Positions 28,901 through 43,900 of a stretch of 64,000 nucleotides of DNA are shown piece by piece. Location: positions 80,305,249 to 80,369,248 of the forward strand of contig OZ038423.1 of assembly GCA_964036155.1 (NCBI GenBank), written 5' to 3'. The stretch comes from Diploscapter coronatus (taxonomy: Eukaryota; Nematoda; Chromadorea; Rhabditida; Rhabditidae). The notes below the pieces were generated by a model. It made no database searches. It worked only from the letters and a program-made list of their open reading frames with translations, and was not told where the DNA came from. Both the position numbers and the translations under genes were made by a program. Numbering within the stretch: the first letter of the stretch is position 1; every line of letters starts with the position of its first letter.

Positions 28901-31900
28901 ATTTTCTAGCACAGAAAACCAGGAATCTCTAATTTTCTGAGATCTTTGTACAGCTTTCATCATTTTTCACATCTGTCCCATTCCATGCTATATTTAGGCC
29001 TTCAAACTATAAGTTGATGAACTTTCACCAATTTGCTGCACCCTTTTAACCATTCACCAACCACCCTTTACTCCTCTCCAGGGCTGGTCTAGACCCCTCG
29101 CCCTTCCATTTGAAGAAGCGTTTATGGTGGCCTCTCTTCTCCTTTCCTTTACTTGCACTTTGCGCGTTTCTCTCCCGACCGATCGTCGTTATTAATTCGC
29201 ACTGCACTTTCCGCTACTTTCATACGTGCTTTCAGTCTCTACGTCTTTTTCTCTCAAAATTAAATGCTATTTTTATTTTCTGATTTTTTCTCTGGAAATT
29301 ACATGCTATTTTCAATTTCTGAATCTTTTTCTTTCAATTTTCCATACAAATTACACGCTATTTCCATTAACAGTTTTAATTTTCAATCTTTTTTGTCTCT
29401 AACTTGTTAACATTGCATCTACCTTAACTAAATTACGGATTTTTTTCTCCAAATTTTCATTTTTTGTACCCTAAAGAATAATAATTTGGACAAACGCAGG
29501 ACGTGTCTAGAGAGAGCGAGAAAAAGAGTACCTGCTTTATGATTCATTAGGAAAGACGGTAAAAGATGCAGAGAAATGAGAAATAGCGTGGAAAAGAAGG
29601 GAAAGAAGAGACAGAGAGAAAGTCAGTTATTCCATGACTAGCATAGAAGTGGCTTAGAATTTTAGCTCCTCTATGAATATCCATTTTTATCCTAAATGAT
29701 GATGTAATTTTTGCATAATCAGGGGATCTCTTTAACTTTTCTTGAAATTCATTGAAAAAGTACTCAGTTCTTGTACACCTTGGCAGATCTTTTTGAAAAG
29801 TATAAATTTTTAGTTCTGCAAAGTGATTTTAATTTCTTTTGAAAAAGTATAGGGAAAATTAACCTTCATCAGAACATGCAATTATTCTAGGCGAAAATTC
29901 AACTCACGAGTTTAAAAACGCGGAAAATTGAAGAAGAAAAAAACTCTAGCTTAAAAACCAATGCGCCAATTTATTTGCATTTCGGTTGCTCTGGAGAATA
30001 TGCACATATGAAATTCGGGATTTTCCCTGCTTTCCTTAAGAAATTCATTTCCTGTCTGAAATTCGAAGCATATCTTGAAATTTTCCGGTAAATTATCTTA
30101 GAATTAGGGATTTTCGCTAAATTACAAACATGTTGTTATCATCATTATAGCTAGAAATCTAATACTTCTTTTCGAAATGATCAAACCTATCATAAGATTG
30201 CACGAAGTTTCTTTTCAAAGTTGCAAATTTTCTAATTCTAATTAAACTTTTTTCTTTAAAGCATATTTTTCACTCTGAAACTATGCAAGGTAGAATAAGT
30301 TCGAAAAAGTGGCAACTTGAACACCTTACAATATTACAGTGAAAAAATAATGTATAAAAATGAGATTTTCCAACCTCTCCTATTACTACACGCCACTTCC
30401 TAAAGCTGTAGGGTTATAATGCCGTAAATTTTCTAGATGCCAGAAAAAAACTAAAAAAATATCTAATTTTTCAAATTTATGCTAATTTCTTTCAGATCGC
30501 GGTCATCCACCCACCCACGTCATCGTCTCTGGGCCTTCCGCACGGCGTCCCGCTCGCTCTGTCCGGCATGCTATTCGACCCTCTCGCTCAGCAGAACGCC
30601 CAACATAGAGCTATTTCGAGGTACAGTAATTTTTATGGGTTACTGCAATTCTGCTCTAGTCTAATAAAATAAGGTGTCGAAACTATTGAATAAGTAAAAA
30701 ATATGTTATCCCTCGGTAAAAGTTGAAACGTGTTTATATTGAAATATTTAAAATTTCATGATATGGCGATTCGTCTCATCCAATTGAATTTAGAAAGAAT
30801 GAAGCTCATTTTGAAAATTTAAAAGGATTGTAAAAATTTGTTGACTTAGAACTCTAAATAGGAACAATTGAGTATCATTAGACTCAGACTTGGGACGCTT
30901 TCCACCGCAAAAATTCGATCACCATCTCTCGTTGCCATTGTTAAGGATAGTAATGCAAAACTGACTGATAATACACCGCATAAGGGATATTTGCGGTGAA
31001 AAGCGTCTCAACGTCTGATTGACTGAATTTGTTTGAAACCCACCAAATTTTGTTCTTTATTGAACAAGACAACAATGACGTTTTTGCAAAATCCAAACCC
31101 AATCGACATTTTCATGACAGTTGGCCAGATTTTTGAAACTTACACAAATTTTGTCGATTTTTTGAACAGACAGCAAAAATTCGCGATCGCAATCTTGAAA
31201 TCATCAATTTTCCCCGACAAACTAACCCTACTAGAGTACTTACTTTCGGCGTTACATCATTCGATTTTTTTACAACTTTGTATGGAAGCAAAATAAGGCT
31301 CGTCTTTTGAAATTACCTTTCTTGAAAAACCAGTTCCCAAATTTTCCGGATAATTTAAGAACGCGAAAGTTTTGAGGGTCTGGAACATAATTATTTTGAT
31401 TTGAAGGTTCATTCAGTTTAGAACTGACATAATGTGGCTAAATGAAAAAAAACGAAACTGAATTTTACAAATAAGTAGTGAGTCAAATTTTAGACCAAGT
31501 AGTTGATGAAAGAAAAATGATGATTCTTTAAAAGACAAATAATCATTTTGAACTGAACTATCGAACGCAGATATTAATTAGAACAAAATTCAAAAGGGAG
31601 GCGGAACTGGTACTAAAATTGCACTTTGAAGCTTTACGTATCTAAAAGAAGGGAGAAGGAGAGGAATAGTGCAAAGTCCGGATAATTCATGCCTACTTTG
31701 ACTCATTTGGTAGATTGCAAAATTATATGCTTTAGTGATTTAGAATTTATATTATATCTAATTACATAATAGTTTTTTTCATTATGTTTTAAAATTTGAT
31801 ATGAATTGGATTTCCCTATGTAATAATAATCAGTCTCTGGTTGAGGAAACTAACTCTAAAAAATTACGAAATTTGAATTGAGACTGAGGAAAAGCCAATG

Positions 31901-34900
31901 GAAATTAGATTATTTGCTAAATTGAAAGAATAATACGATATTTTAATTTTAGGTAGAAAATTTTAATAAATGAAGTTAAATTTTGAATTTCTAAAAATTA
32001 CGCTATTTTAATTTTCAGATCGGCCGCGTCTCAATTTATCCATGGTCTGGTGCCCCGAATGCAGCATTTGCTGGGAGGCCACAAAATATTACAACAAGGT
32101 GGGCAGATTCCATACATCCGTTTTTCCTGATCCAAAGAATTACGCAAAATCCATAAAACAAAGCGGAGTGTGAGGAGGATACTTTGCGTTTTTATATCGA
32201 AAATTTGAAAAAGCTTGAAGATACGACTCATTGAGCGTATAGAGTAGTAATGTAAATATGAAATTTGCTGAAACATACAGAAATAATTTTAGAAAATGTA
32301 TTTCTTACTATTATAGAAGTACTGCTTGCATTATTGATTTACTAAAACGTAATGTGGAATGAACAAATTTCTGAAGCATATCATTCCTCCCCTTTAAAAG
32401 CCATGTCATACTTCCCTGAAAATGATTCAACCTGTATTGATTCGAAATTTTGTCTATCAGTTACAAGCAAACTAACGCGTTACTCGTAACACTACGCTTT
32501 TTCTATAATTCATATTTATTTTCTCGAGAGTCATCTCCTGTTCTATAACGTGTAGAAAAAATAGAAAAAAACGAAGATATTTCCGGTTATCGATCGATTT
32601 TCGGGGTATAAAATTCTACGGAAAGACGAAAATTGAAATAGAACCTAGCAGTTTCCACTACTCCATTTTTGGTAATTGAAATTACGAAATAACGTGGGCA
32701 ATTTTTGAAAGAACATTTTTAGCGAAATTTTGAAGCAGGTTTCAAAATACTTCATAGTGAAATGTAAAAATCTACATGTGTTTATTTTAAGATGCTTATA
32801 ATAGCAAATTTTCCAAAGATAGAAACCTTCACTCTAAATAGTTGATAATTATCGATAATCCATTTGATTCTTGATTCGACGAAAATAGACAGGTGTCAAT
32901 TGGAAATTCCAAATATTTCACAAACCTGACAATTAAAATTTCTATCAACGAAGAGAAAAATGCTACTCTCAAATTTACTTGACACAAAGTCGCTCTTCAC
33001 GCCGAAATTTCGAGTTACCCCTAGATAATTGCTCAATTATTCAATGGTCTTTTCAAATTGATTTAATTATGCCAATTACCTCTATATTTACCCCAACTAA
33101 TTGTTTAGTTATCGAATTAGCCTAAGCAAAAATCCCCCATATCTTATCTATTCGCTATCAAATTGACCCTTATTTTTCAGAGATATTATCTGACCCTTGT
33201 CATTCAAATAGTAAAGAGTGGGGATCTATTGGCCCTTTCGTTTATACTAATGCGCAGTGCCCGTGAGTTTTTCTGTCTTTCTTTCTTTTTCACTCTCTCG
33301 AATTTCCATACCATTTCTCTATTTTCGCCCCCTTTCACCACTATTTTCTCCCATTTGCGCTTTGCCTACTCTCCGTCTCTGACCCCCGAATATGCCAGCC
33401 GACTTCGCTCTAATCATCTGTCTCTAGCCTTTTCTTCGGACCCACACTATTTCTCGACTTTCTAACACTCCATCTCTAACTTTTCCATACTATTTCGTAT
33501 CTCGTGTTTCCCTCTAGCCCAGCAGTATTTCTCCGTTCTCTGACACTCTGCGTCTCTGCCTTTATTGTTGTCCATCGCCATGCGAATGTCAGCTGATGCA
33601 AAGGTTCTCACTATCTATATGCTCGGTTCCCTAGAAATTATCTTGACCGTACTTCTTCCAATCTTGAAAACACGATGATACTAGATGAAAATTATAGATA
33701 ATTAGACTAATTAACTTCGGCACTTAATTACTTAATTAGTGGCTAATTATCTCTCGATTTTCGTAATTTTCTATTCTCTATTTTCTATTGTTCACCTTAC
33801 TTACTTACTAAAGACCTGAAAATGATCAACGACGAAGAAATGTACGATGAGGATTCAATAGAAGCCCAGAAAAGCCGGTCCAATGACCCAGGTAGAAAAT
33901 TACGGCGGTAGTTACCGTAGTTTAGCAATGAATAGTAGTTTTCAAAGGTGGTGAAAATCGATAAGAAATTTCGAAATTTTCGACAAATGGCGCAATCTTG
34001 CATATCTTTTGGAGCGATATCGAGTAGGAAAAGTTAGTAATATTGATGAATTTTTGTGAAAATCGTCACTTGTTGATATAATTTTGTTTTTATCGCCTTT
34101 AAAAGCTGCTATTTTATTTCGAGATTTGAAAATAAGGGATTGGTCTCCATTTCTTTATCCTAAATTTAGGCATTATCCTTTCGGCAAGAAAATGCAAGAT
34201 CCACAAACTATATCTTTTTAAATCGAACTTTCATGATTTAAAAAAAATAAATAAATAAATAATAGCCCAACAAAATTGATCAATCCTTTATCAAATTCTT
34301 GAATATCTCGGCTAAATTTGACTGAAATCGCTCCGGATTAAAGAGCCGATGGAAGTGGAGAGTGGAAGCAGCAGTCAGAGCGGGTCGAATGCCAGCAGCA
34401 TCTCCTCATCTCCATCCTTCCAATTCATCGGAAACATCACCGACTCTAGGCAGTTTCGTAATCTGCTAGGTAGGATTCTAGAGAACATTTCCAATTTGAC
34501 TTGATTTCTTGTGAACTTTACTTTTTCACTTCTTTTTGAAGTATTTAAAAAAAAAAAAAAAAGTTGAAGATTCTAGCTATTTTAGAATTCGTTGAAAATG
34601 AGACTATAAAGTTAACAGAAACATTTGATCAGTCTTTCGGAAACTTATATTATTTCAATTTACATATTTCTTTCGGTTATAGTTTACCCAAACAAATATA
34701 TTCCCATTGAACAACTAAACAACTTTCTATACAATTTCTTGAAACCTATCATTTCATTATCGTATTTTCTGCAACTCTTCTTTCTTATCTATTTTTCCCC
34801 AATAGATTTTCGGATCTTCGGTTAAATGCGTCGATTTCATGATTTCAAGCTTGCCTTCATGACAATAATCTATCTGCAGCAATATCTGAGAAATTGCTAT

Positions 34901-37900
34901 AGCGAATAAGAAATTCGCTTTTCCCTTATGCCAGGGGCAAGCTTTCTCTGAAATATACGCGAAATCCCGTTTCACCAACGAATTTCCCCTGCGTTCCTGA
35001 CTTTTCCTCTAGTTAAGCATAGAGACTCTAGCACTTATAAACAAAAAAGAAATAATTTCTCCTATATCGCTGGCTTTTTCATAATAAAAGATAGAAACTC
35101 TAGCTTTCTGGACCTAACAATAAAATTATGAGAATCGAATGCGTCATTAACCTTTGACTAGCAAGCTGAAACTAAGTATCATGCGCGCATTTTCACACTA
35201 TCGAGGTGTGTCTAAATAGCAAATTATCTAATTACAGGTCAAATTATTGGGGAAGGTCATAGTGCCTATTTGGAAATAAGATATTATCAATGACCGATAA
35301 CTTGAGACAAAATAGAACTAAAGCAATTTTGAGGCATGAAAATTAGCGCGTTGTTTGCAAAACGAATAGGCGATATTTTATTTATTCAAGGAACGACTTT
35401 GACGACTATTTGTGCATATGCAATGCATACAAATGCATATTCGAATTTGTGCGCATCGTTTATTTTATCTCAAGTTTTATCGGTCATTGACACTAATATC
35501 TTCAACGAATTTATAATTACAAAAAATTGCTGTTTTATAACAGGAAAGTTGAAAATTGACACTGAAACTTACGATTCTGTGTAAAAAGTTGTGAGTTTTG
35601 ACGTAAGAAAGCCTAGAAACTGTCTTCGCTTTTGTAAAGTTGAACTCTCAAAAAAAGATTCTAAAGGACTCGAAAAGACTCCCCAGTGTCTATTGGTTTA
35701 GTGGTTCTTTGTGCCATCACATGATTGAAGACGACGGCTCTTTCGCGTGTTTATAGCAAAGATACTCCCTTTCTTCTCTTTAAGACAGGGCAATTTCAAG
35801 AAATGACGAAATAAAAGATCTTGCAAAGCCTAAATAAGATCTCCGCAATTTCATCAGATAACGCAATATTTCGGTAATTTTTCATAAACTTGCAAGAATC
35901 TCAGCCATTACGAGAATGACACTATTTTCGACATTAAGATTCCTAATTTGGTTGAAACTTACAGCGAAAATCATATGATAATGCGATATTTAAGCCATCT
36001 TCACGTGCTAAAATCCCAAAATAAGATCCTTATCTCTCTATTTGTAACTTTAACTATTCAAAGTCCACGGGTGTTGAATCATATGATCTAGCGTGCGGTT
36101 GCCTCCCTACTACGCACGTGCCTTTTTGCCCATTCATGCTTTTTTCTCTCTACTTACTCTCTCTCTAACATTCCACGCTATTTCTCCCCCTCATTCTACC
36201 TATTTTTTCTTTTCTCTCTCTAGATTTTCCGTACTATTTCGCCCTTGACATACACCAATTCTTTTCTTTCACAACCAGGGCTTTACTCGTTTTAGAATTC
36301 GGCAGCAACGCAAAATTTCGGCCTTCCCTTAAATTTTCTTCCACTTTTTTCTTTTTTACTCTCTTCATTTTCCATGATCTCTAAAAATTCGCTTTCCCAG
36401 GAGGAATCGACTAAAATACACATAGCAAAAACAACGGCAAGCAAAATTGAATAAAAATGGTGCGAGTGTAAAAATCTAAAAAAAACACTATTTTTACATG
36501 CGACGCGGTTGTGTTGCGGTTTTCGAACTACAGTATACTTGAAGCATGTGATAAAGATTTTATTTATCCTTGAAAGGAGATTTTATGACATGATTTATAG
36601 CTTTATTTATTAGACCTGAGAAATACGGAAGATGGATAAATTTAGTCTTTATCAGGAGAGAGAAATTTATGATCTCGGATTTTCAAGGGAAGGAAAATTT
36701 GTAGTTTTTTAATTAAAACGGAGAAAAGTTTCAACTTTTCAAAGATAAGTTACTTTTTCAAATTTTTTCCAAAAATTAGCACAAATTTGAATACCTTTTC
36801 AGAAATAGACATAATTTTATGGCCTTGCTTTTAGACCTATTAGACTTTACGGTATCTCCCGTTACCTTTCTCTAGCTCTACATAAAGAGACGGTACGCGG
36901 ACACTTTGTCATATTAGAAAACGGTGTATAGAATGGCGAAATACAAAGGGAAGTAAGAGAGGAAAAGGCAGAAAAGGTCGATAAACAGAAAATGAGATAC
37001 GGGAGGATTCTCATAAGAACAGAACACCACCCCTGCTTTATTGATCAGAGTTTCACTTTGGAGAGATAGTATGGAAAACATTGAGAAGGGGAAAAGAAAC
37101 GCATTTTTCTATAGAAATATTGTTAAAAGAGAATGAAAAGTTGACAACTTTGAGGAATACTGATAAGAAAGATGAAAAGCAGTAAAGAGCACACCGAAAA
37201 AACAGCCTGTGTATAATTACTGATTAGCGATAAAATTGGTTATTATGTTAGAGGCATGAGAAGAAGTAATGATTTTTCAAGAGATAAGCGTAAATTCGTC
37301 TCGCAACGAAAATATTTCAAAAATAACCTAGCCGTCTTTGAATGGCTATTCTAAAGCGCTATGCGATTGTCAAGCCCTTTCATCTTTATCCATCATCATA
37401 CAATTCGTAATTCAGTCCGTAAGTTTCAACATTTCAAATAAGGGGGAATTTACTATTAGTAAAAATTCACACCATATTCGTCATGTTTACGGCTAATTGA
37501 TTCAAAATAGGCAAGGAAAACAGGCTGATATTAAAAAATAAAGGTGAAAATGCCTAGAAGCTGAATAAAGTGGTCATTTTCACCTAGTTAGTGACGTTTG
37601 CGAAAGCTAATTTTTGAAGGATAGAAAATCATTAGTCAGTTGTAAAGAATTCCAGGTTTTGAGCGATCTAGCCTAGTCTAAGATTCGATGACATCATCTT
37701 CTATTTATTATTTACCCGAATATTACAATCCGGGGTTCTATCAGACCATCGGGAACAATCCGGTTTTGAGTAATTTGATTTATTCTTATAAAAATATGGC
37801 AGGCGGTTTTACGATTGATTTTTCCTATGTTTCAGTATAGAAAGTGTAAAGACGCAGAGTATTTTTCCGTCAACTTTGATGTCCTATTTTGTGCGTAAAT

Positions 37901-40900
37901 GGTAGTGAAACTTGAGATAACAATACGGAAATTGCACCAAGTGTTTGGGCGAATAAATTTTCGGGATATGTTTTAGAGAAAGTTAAATCAAAATTTGAAA
38001 ACTCATTAAATACTAATGTGCGATTAATGTAATCTAAAACATACAAATGATTTTTGTTCAATAATTTTCTTAAAACTCTTCTCTAAATTTAGAGAAAAAA
38101 TGCACAAGTTTCAAAAAATCATAAGACTAATTTTATCGTTCGAAACAATAATTCCTTCGAACGAGTCCTCTAGAAAGTACTCGTTATTCATTTTTTTTTC
38201 AGATTCGCGAGTGACGAACATCGTGGATGGCCTCAGATCTTCGAACGAGTTGCGGCAGGCGGAGGCCGCTTCGGAACTGGCCGAATGGCTTCTCATGGCC
38301 AATGAAGACACTTTACCCGCGCACTTGCCTGTCAGGTAGGACAAATTCAGGAATATGCTAATTCTAGAGTTTTTCGCGTTAAATACTGAGTTTTATTAGG
38401 CTTGTTTCATGACGTTTTTGATTGATATTTAGGCTAAAGTAAACTTAGTTTGAAAAATAATAAATTAAATATTTCAGGGATATCACCCACGCTCTCATTC
38501 AACTATTACTCAAGGAGCACAATTTTGAATTGGTAAGAGGAAATATTGAAGAAAAAAAAACAACGACATAGGTTTCAATTAATAGAAATTATATTTGAAA
38601 CGATAGCTTGAATTGACGAACAGACTTTTCAAAATTCGACCTGGCAGAAAAATAATTTTATATTGAGAGAGAAAAGAGCATGTTTTCTTAATCTCTCAGA
38701 AAGGTGCACTATTTCTTGTGGGTCACGTTTTGAGAAGTCTGTTGGCTAGACACCTGGTTTCAAAATTGATTTAGTTCTTTTGTATGGAAAGAACTAGTTG
38801 ACTATTGCTTAAACGAGCATTACGAGTTCTTATTAGCGAACTGAATATAAGTTTCTATTGAATTTGTGATGAAACATGAATCTCAAGCGGGACTGTTGGC
38901 AGAGAACTAGCCGACGAATATTTGTAAACACTCATCACATGATAAAGCATGGGAAGGACAAAAGTGGTTATGATATTAGATATTGCGGATGTTGTACTAG
39001 ATAATAATTTACTCTGTCGACAGCTCTGATTTAGTCGAAAAACAAATATGAGATTATTGAATACGATTTTGCAGATGTTGACTGCCGCTCGCTGCATCAC
39101 GAACCTCCTCGAAGCGATGCCCCGCTCCCATCCCATTGTGATCGACGCCGTGCCTTATTTGCTGGAAAAGGTAAGTTCAGAAAAAGATCGATATTTGTGA
39201 AGTTCTTGAAAAAGTCACTAACTCATTGTGTTTGAATTGTTTCAAAATATTCGTTTATTTCAGCTGAAACGCATCGAATGCATCGACGTGGCCGAGCAAT
39301 CGCTCTGCGCACTGGAAGAACTCTCGAAGAAAAACAACGCAAAGGCTATCCTCACTGCAGTAAGTCGCATCATGAAAAATAAAATTTGGAACCGAAATTT
39401 CAAATTTTGCAGGGTGGCATCGCAGCCTGTATCTCGCACGTGGACTTCTTCTCTATGTCCTCGCAAAGATTGGCCTTCTCAATCGCCTCAAACTGCGCTC
39501 TCTACCTCACTGCTTCCGAGTTCCATCTTGTCAGGTAAAAATCGATAAATTATTCGACCTCCTGTATTATACGCCTCCGGAACACCGAAACACCGTCTCT
39601 TTCTTACCTCTCCCCTTTATCTAAATTCCCCCTCACCATAAAATTCGGTGTCGATATACCGACGGTATATAATACAGCAAGCCAAATTTCTAACCCCAGT
39701 CAACAAAAATTTCAATAATTATAGTATTTCGCCAAGAAAAATGGCAAATCTACTTTCCCGTATGTTTTGAGTCATTGAAATTTTAGGTCAACGAAAAAAA
39801 TAAATTAACAAAAAACGCGTGAATTTGATCAAATTATATATGAAAATTTCAGGGATTCCCTTCCAGAGCTCACCGAACGCCTTTCTATCGGTTAGTTGAG
39901 AAAAACACGACTTTTATAAGTTTCACAAAAATCACTAAAACTTATCCGAATTTTTCTATTCAATGATTGACGCACTTGAAAACAAATCTATCTTTCAAAA
40001 TTTTGTTCGAGATTTAGAGAAAAATTGCAATATTACTAATCTATTCGTCTAGAATGTAGTGAAATAACATCATAGAGCAATTTTCTGTGTGTTCAGATGT
40101 TTCAGTATTGAATAAGAGACTTTTCTTCCCCGATTTGAAGGGTTGAAGGAGTCATGAGTAGTATGTTCCTTTCGAAAGATAATTTAAGAGGATTTTTATT
40201 TCTTAAAAAGTGCAAATTAGACTTTTTCCAGAAGACAAACGCTGTCTTGAGTCCGTGTGCCTGCTGTTCTATCGACTCGTGGAGAATATGAAACACTATC
40301 CCGAGAAACTCAGGGAAATCGCCGGGACTAATACCAGGTATAGTTTTGTTTAGAATTAAGCACTCAAATTATCATCGATTTACAGTTCTTCCTTACCTTG
40401 CACAATATTCTGAAACATATTTGAAATTAGCGAAATTTTTATTCATCAAAATTCTCATATCTCATATTTTCTCTTATAATATATTGAAACGCATCTAGTT
40501 ATTGAGTCCACAAAATATATTTTTCTTTATAAATGGACTAATTTGGCTTCTTGAAAAGTTCGTTCAGTGTTTCGATTTTTACCCAACAATATTTCATTTC
40601 TAAAACGTATAAACTTTCCAAAAGTCCCATTTTTTGAAATAATAAAATTGGGAGATTCCTCAGAAAACTTCTATTAATAAGTGATACAACGAATTAAAAA
40701 CGATCATTTTGGATAAAAGTGGAATATTTCTAGACTGTTTGCATTGGTGCAACAACTTCTCGTGACGCAGCCCAACCACCTGTCTTCCACCACATTCGCC
40801 AATTTGGTGAAGATGATCCACACCATGACGAAACTCTGCCCCGATCTGGCTGCCACCTTGATTCAGCTGGATTATCACGTGAAGAGCTTAATGATTTTTG

Positions 40901-43900
40901 TAAAATTGACCAAAGGCAGATAATTTGAAAATTAAAAAATCACTTTAAAAGTGCTCTAGATATGTTTAATTTTTCATGAAATATATATTGTTGATGCCAA
41001 AATTGGGGAGGTCGAAAATAAGGAGGAAGAAAGAAGCGATTTTAGACCAGTCTCTCTCCGCTTCGCATGCTATTTCTCGATTTTCTAACCACTAAAAATA
41101 ACCGTGCACCATTTTGTACGCGCCTCCCAGATTTGGGCATCAACAATAGTGACAAAAATGATTTCAATTTTTCAACTTGCAGTCGACGCTGAAGAACCTG
41201 TTCATGGGTACTTCGGATGGTTTTCCGGGAGAAAACGGCGATATGATGGAGCGACCCGCGAATCAGCTACAGGATATGGTCGCTTTGGCAGCGTACGGAT
41301 TTACCAATTTATCGATTTTTCTCTGAAAATACCGCATTTTTATATTAGATTTCACTTTTTAAAAGAATTTTAAAATTTCTGAATAAAAATCGGCTTCTTT
41401 CAGAGAACTCTTCCCAAAATTGCCGACCTCCGGAATTTTCGAAATCGACCAAGTGGCCTTCCCTTCGAAAAATACCTCTTTGCCAGCGACGTGGTATTGG
41501 GCTGATGACAGCGGAAAATGGAACCCCTTCAAGTCGAGTGACGTCAAATTACTCGAGCATAAAAAGGTGGGCATTTGAGATTTTTATAAAGAGAAAATAA
41601 TGGATATTATGCTGGTCAGACGGGATGAACAGATCGTGTATCGAAAAAAAAAAATAGGGAGAAAAGACGAAAGACATAGTAAACTGTGTACTCATACTCT
41701 TTCCATTGGTCCCTGCTGATTCTTCTTTCTCGCGTCTTAGCTCCTTTTTTGCACGTAGTTCATACGCGCACTTATTGTAAGACGCTCTTTAACACACGAA
41801 CTGCCACTTCGTTTAACCTATTCCAATACTGTTATCGATAACAATTTTTCGTTTTGAATTTATCCACTTTCTTGAAACGTATTGAAAAATGAGAAAAATC
41901 GACGAGCTTTCTTTTTTCAAATAAAATAAGCGTTGAATAAATAAGAAATTGCAAATTGAATTGATGATAGTGAACTCCGGAAATTTGAAACTTGTCTCCT
42001 ATTTTATTCAAATATGGATTTTCAGTCGTGCGGCGCCTCGAAAGTCGAGCTGCAAATCGGTCCGACGATGCACACCGTGGACCTAGAGAAAATGGTCCAA
42101 ATCAACTGCGTCACGCACAAGGAACGACCCGTCAAAAGGGAGATTGCTCACTCGAAATGTAAGATTTTTGATTAGTTTTTTTTGTATTTTTATTTGAATG
42201 AATGTACAAATTCCTTGGTTGCGGATCAATTTTTAAATATTCGACATTTTTTGAGAAGATTCTAAACTTGTTCGAATCATTTTGAAATGTTTTTTTCGAA
42301 ATATTCTATTAGCCCATCGCCCTTCATTATACACGATCAATTGAGAAATTATTGAAAATTTTAGGGGAAAGCTTTAAACTTATCTATTTTGCTAAAATTC
42401 CGAATTTCAGTGTCCAAAGACGACGAGCGTCTGGTTCTGCTGCAGTCGGATCAAGTACTGATGGAAAAAGTCGTTTCCTTGATTTTCCCGATCGTCTTCA
42501 TCGAAGGAGAATCGGTTAGCTGGAATAATTTAGTTTTTTGTTTACTTTAATTTTGACTCAAGGCAACCGTCTCGAATTATGGCATAATTTTGCCTACAAA
42601 CGTTTAATTTTCTTGAAGCTTATGAAAAAATAATCTGTTAATATACGATTAACCAGAATCATCTGCGCTAAATAGGCGGAATAAAATGGTGATATGAGAA
42701 AACATTGAAACATACGTCAAAATTGATTATAAATTATTTTGCAGTCCGCCGTCTCGCTCCGTCTCGAGTGCATGCGTGCAATGTTGCGAATGATCTGTCC
42801 GACCCCGCCTTCTTTACTCAGGTACTGGACTTAGAAATGATCAGGGATGCAAATGTTTAGACACACTATCTCGTTATTCGTGCACACACGCGCACACATG
42901 TGTGCCTAGACATTTACAGCCCTGGAAATGATTTCCCATAGATAAATAAACGATAGAACTTGAACTCGAAGATAAATAGCCTTCATAATTGTCAGGGTAC
43001 TTCTCTTCCCCCTTCCTCTGTCCAGTAACATCGCTTCCGCCCTGGCATCTCCGATGGACAAAGACATCAGCACTGTCGTGGCTGCCCTTCAAATGGTGCA
43101 TATTTTGTTGGAGGTAAGAACCTGTGTTCGATATTTTTATTAAAGTTACTGTATTTTTGTAGATTATTAGCCTTCACGGGTCCGTTATAATAACTTGAAA
43201 AATGCTTCTTTATTTTAATTGGCTTCGAAACATAGAAATTTCAATGTGTCAATAAAGTGATGTTTCTTCCAGAAAATGTCCGACATCTACGGTCCGCTGT
43301 TCCGCAAAGAGGGCGTAGCTCACGAGCTCGCGAAATTGGCCGCTTTTTCGACGACCGATACGAAAAATCTTCCCTCCACTTCTGCGGTTAGCACTTCGCA
43401 AGTAAGTTCGAAGAAAAAAGAGTCTCAAATTGAAAAAATCTTTTTTCTTTAAATGAAAAATTCGTTGAAGAATTATTGATTGACTTTAAAAAAATAGCAA
43501 TTTTTCCAGGACACGAGTCGCGTGACGCGCTCTCACCGTGTCAGACAAGCAGCCGCATCGAGTAATGAGGAAAAGAAGAAGGAGAAAGAAGAGGCTGGAA
43601 ATTCGACGAATCAGGACGAGGCAAATACCCCCGAAAAAGAGCACATTGCCATGCGTACCAGGAAGAGGAGCAGTCCAGAGAGGTGAGGCTTTATTTTATT
43701 GAATTTGTTGATTTATTGACTTTTCAGTTCGAACTCTAAAAAGGAGAAAGAGCCTCGTCGTAAGTCGTCGATTCTGATGCACTCGCTGCGAATGCTGAAG
43801 AATGCCGCCCCAGGATCAGGGAGTGGAAACAGTCCTCCGAGGTAATTTCATTGACAACTTATTTGACGTGATGATGAGATGACGAGACCTATCTTTCCCC

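Larger units (their letters stand above)
22950..34469 (+). other. hecd-1: HECT ligase exons 1-13: disordered N-terminus
   Basis: Exons 22950-23070, 23186-23281, 23433-23548, 23877-23966, 24191-24295, 24943-25028, 25168-25290, 25488-25615, 25885-25961, 30496-30620, 32019-32098, 33814-33891, 34344-34469. Rich in Ser, Thr, Gly and Pro with basic patches ([19 protein letters not shown]) suited to nuclear targeting. Exon 11 contains [12 protein letters not shown], which resembles the stretch preceding the ARM repeats in TRIP12. Exon limits in this poorly conserved part rest on splice signals and phase only, so individual small exons could be missed. Confidence 0.75.
38203..41566 (+). other. hecd-1: HECT ligase exons 14-23: ARM repeats and start of WWE
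   Basis: Exons 38203-38335, 38478-38532, 39075-39170, 39264-39359, 39413-39534, 39853-39890, 40232-40337, 40734-40878, 41183-41292, 41404-41566. The peptide runs parallel to TRIP12: [81 protein letters not shown], then [18 protein letters not shown] of the WWE-like domain. The repeats form a superhelical substrate-binding scaffold. Confidence 0.92.

Noticed and set aside
33180..33262. Possible extra HECT ligase exon (peptide beginning [10 protein letters not shown]) with TTTTTCAG before it and GTGAGT after it
   Set aside because: Including it shifts the reading frame of exon 12; exon 11 joins directly to 33814 in phase. The sequence is part of a pyrimidine-rich intronic tract.
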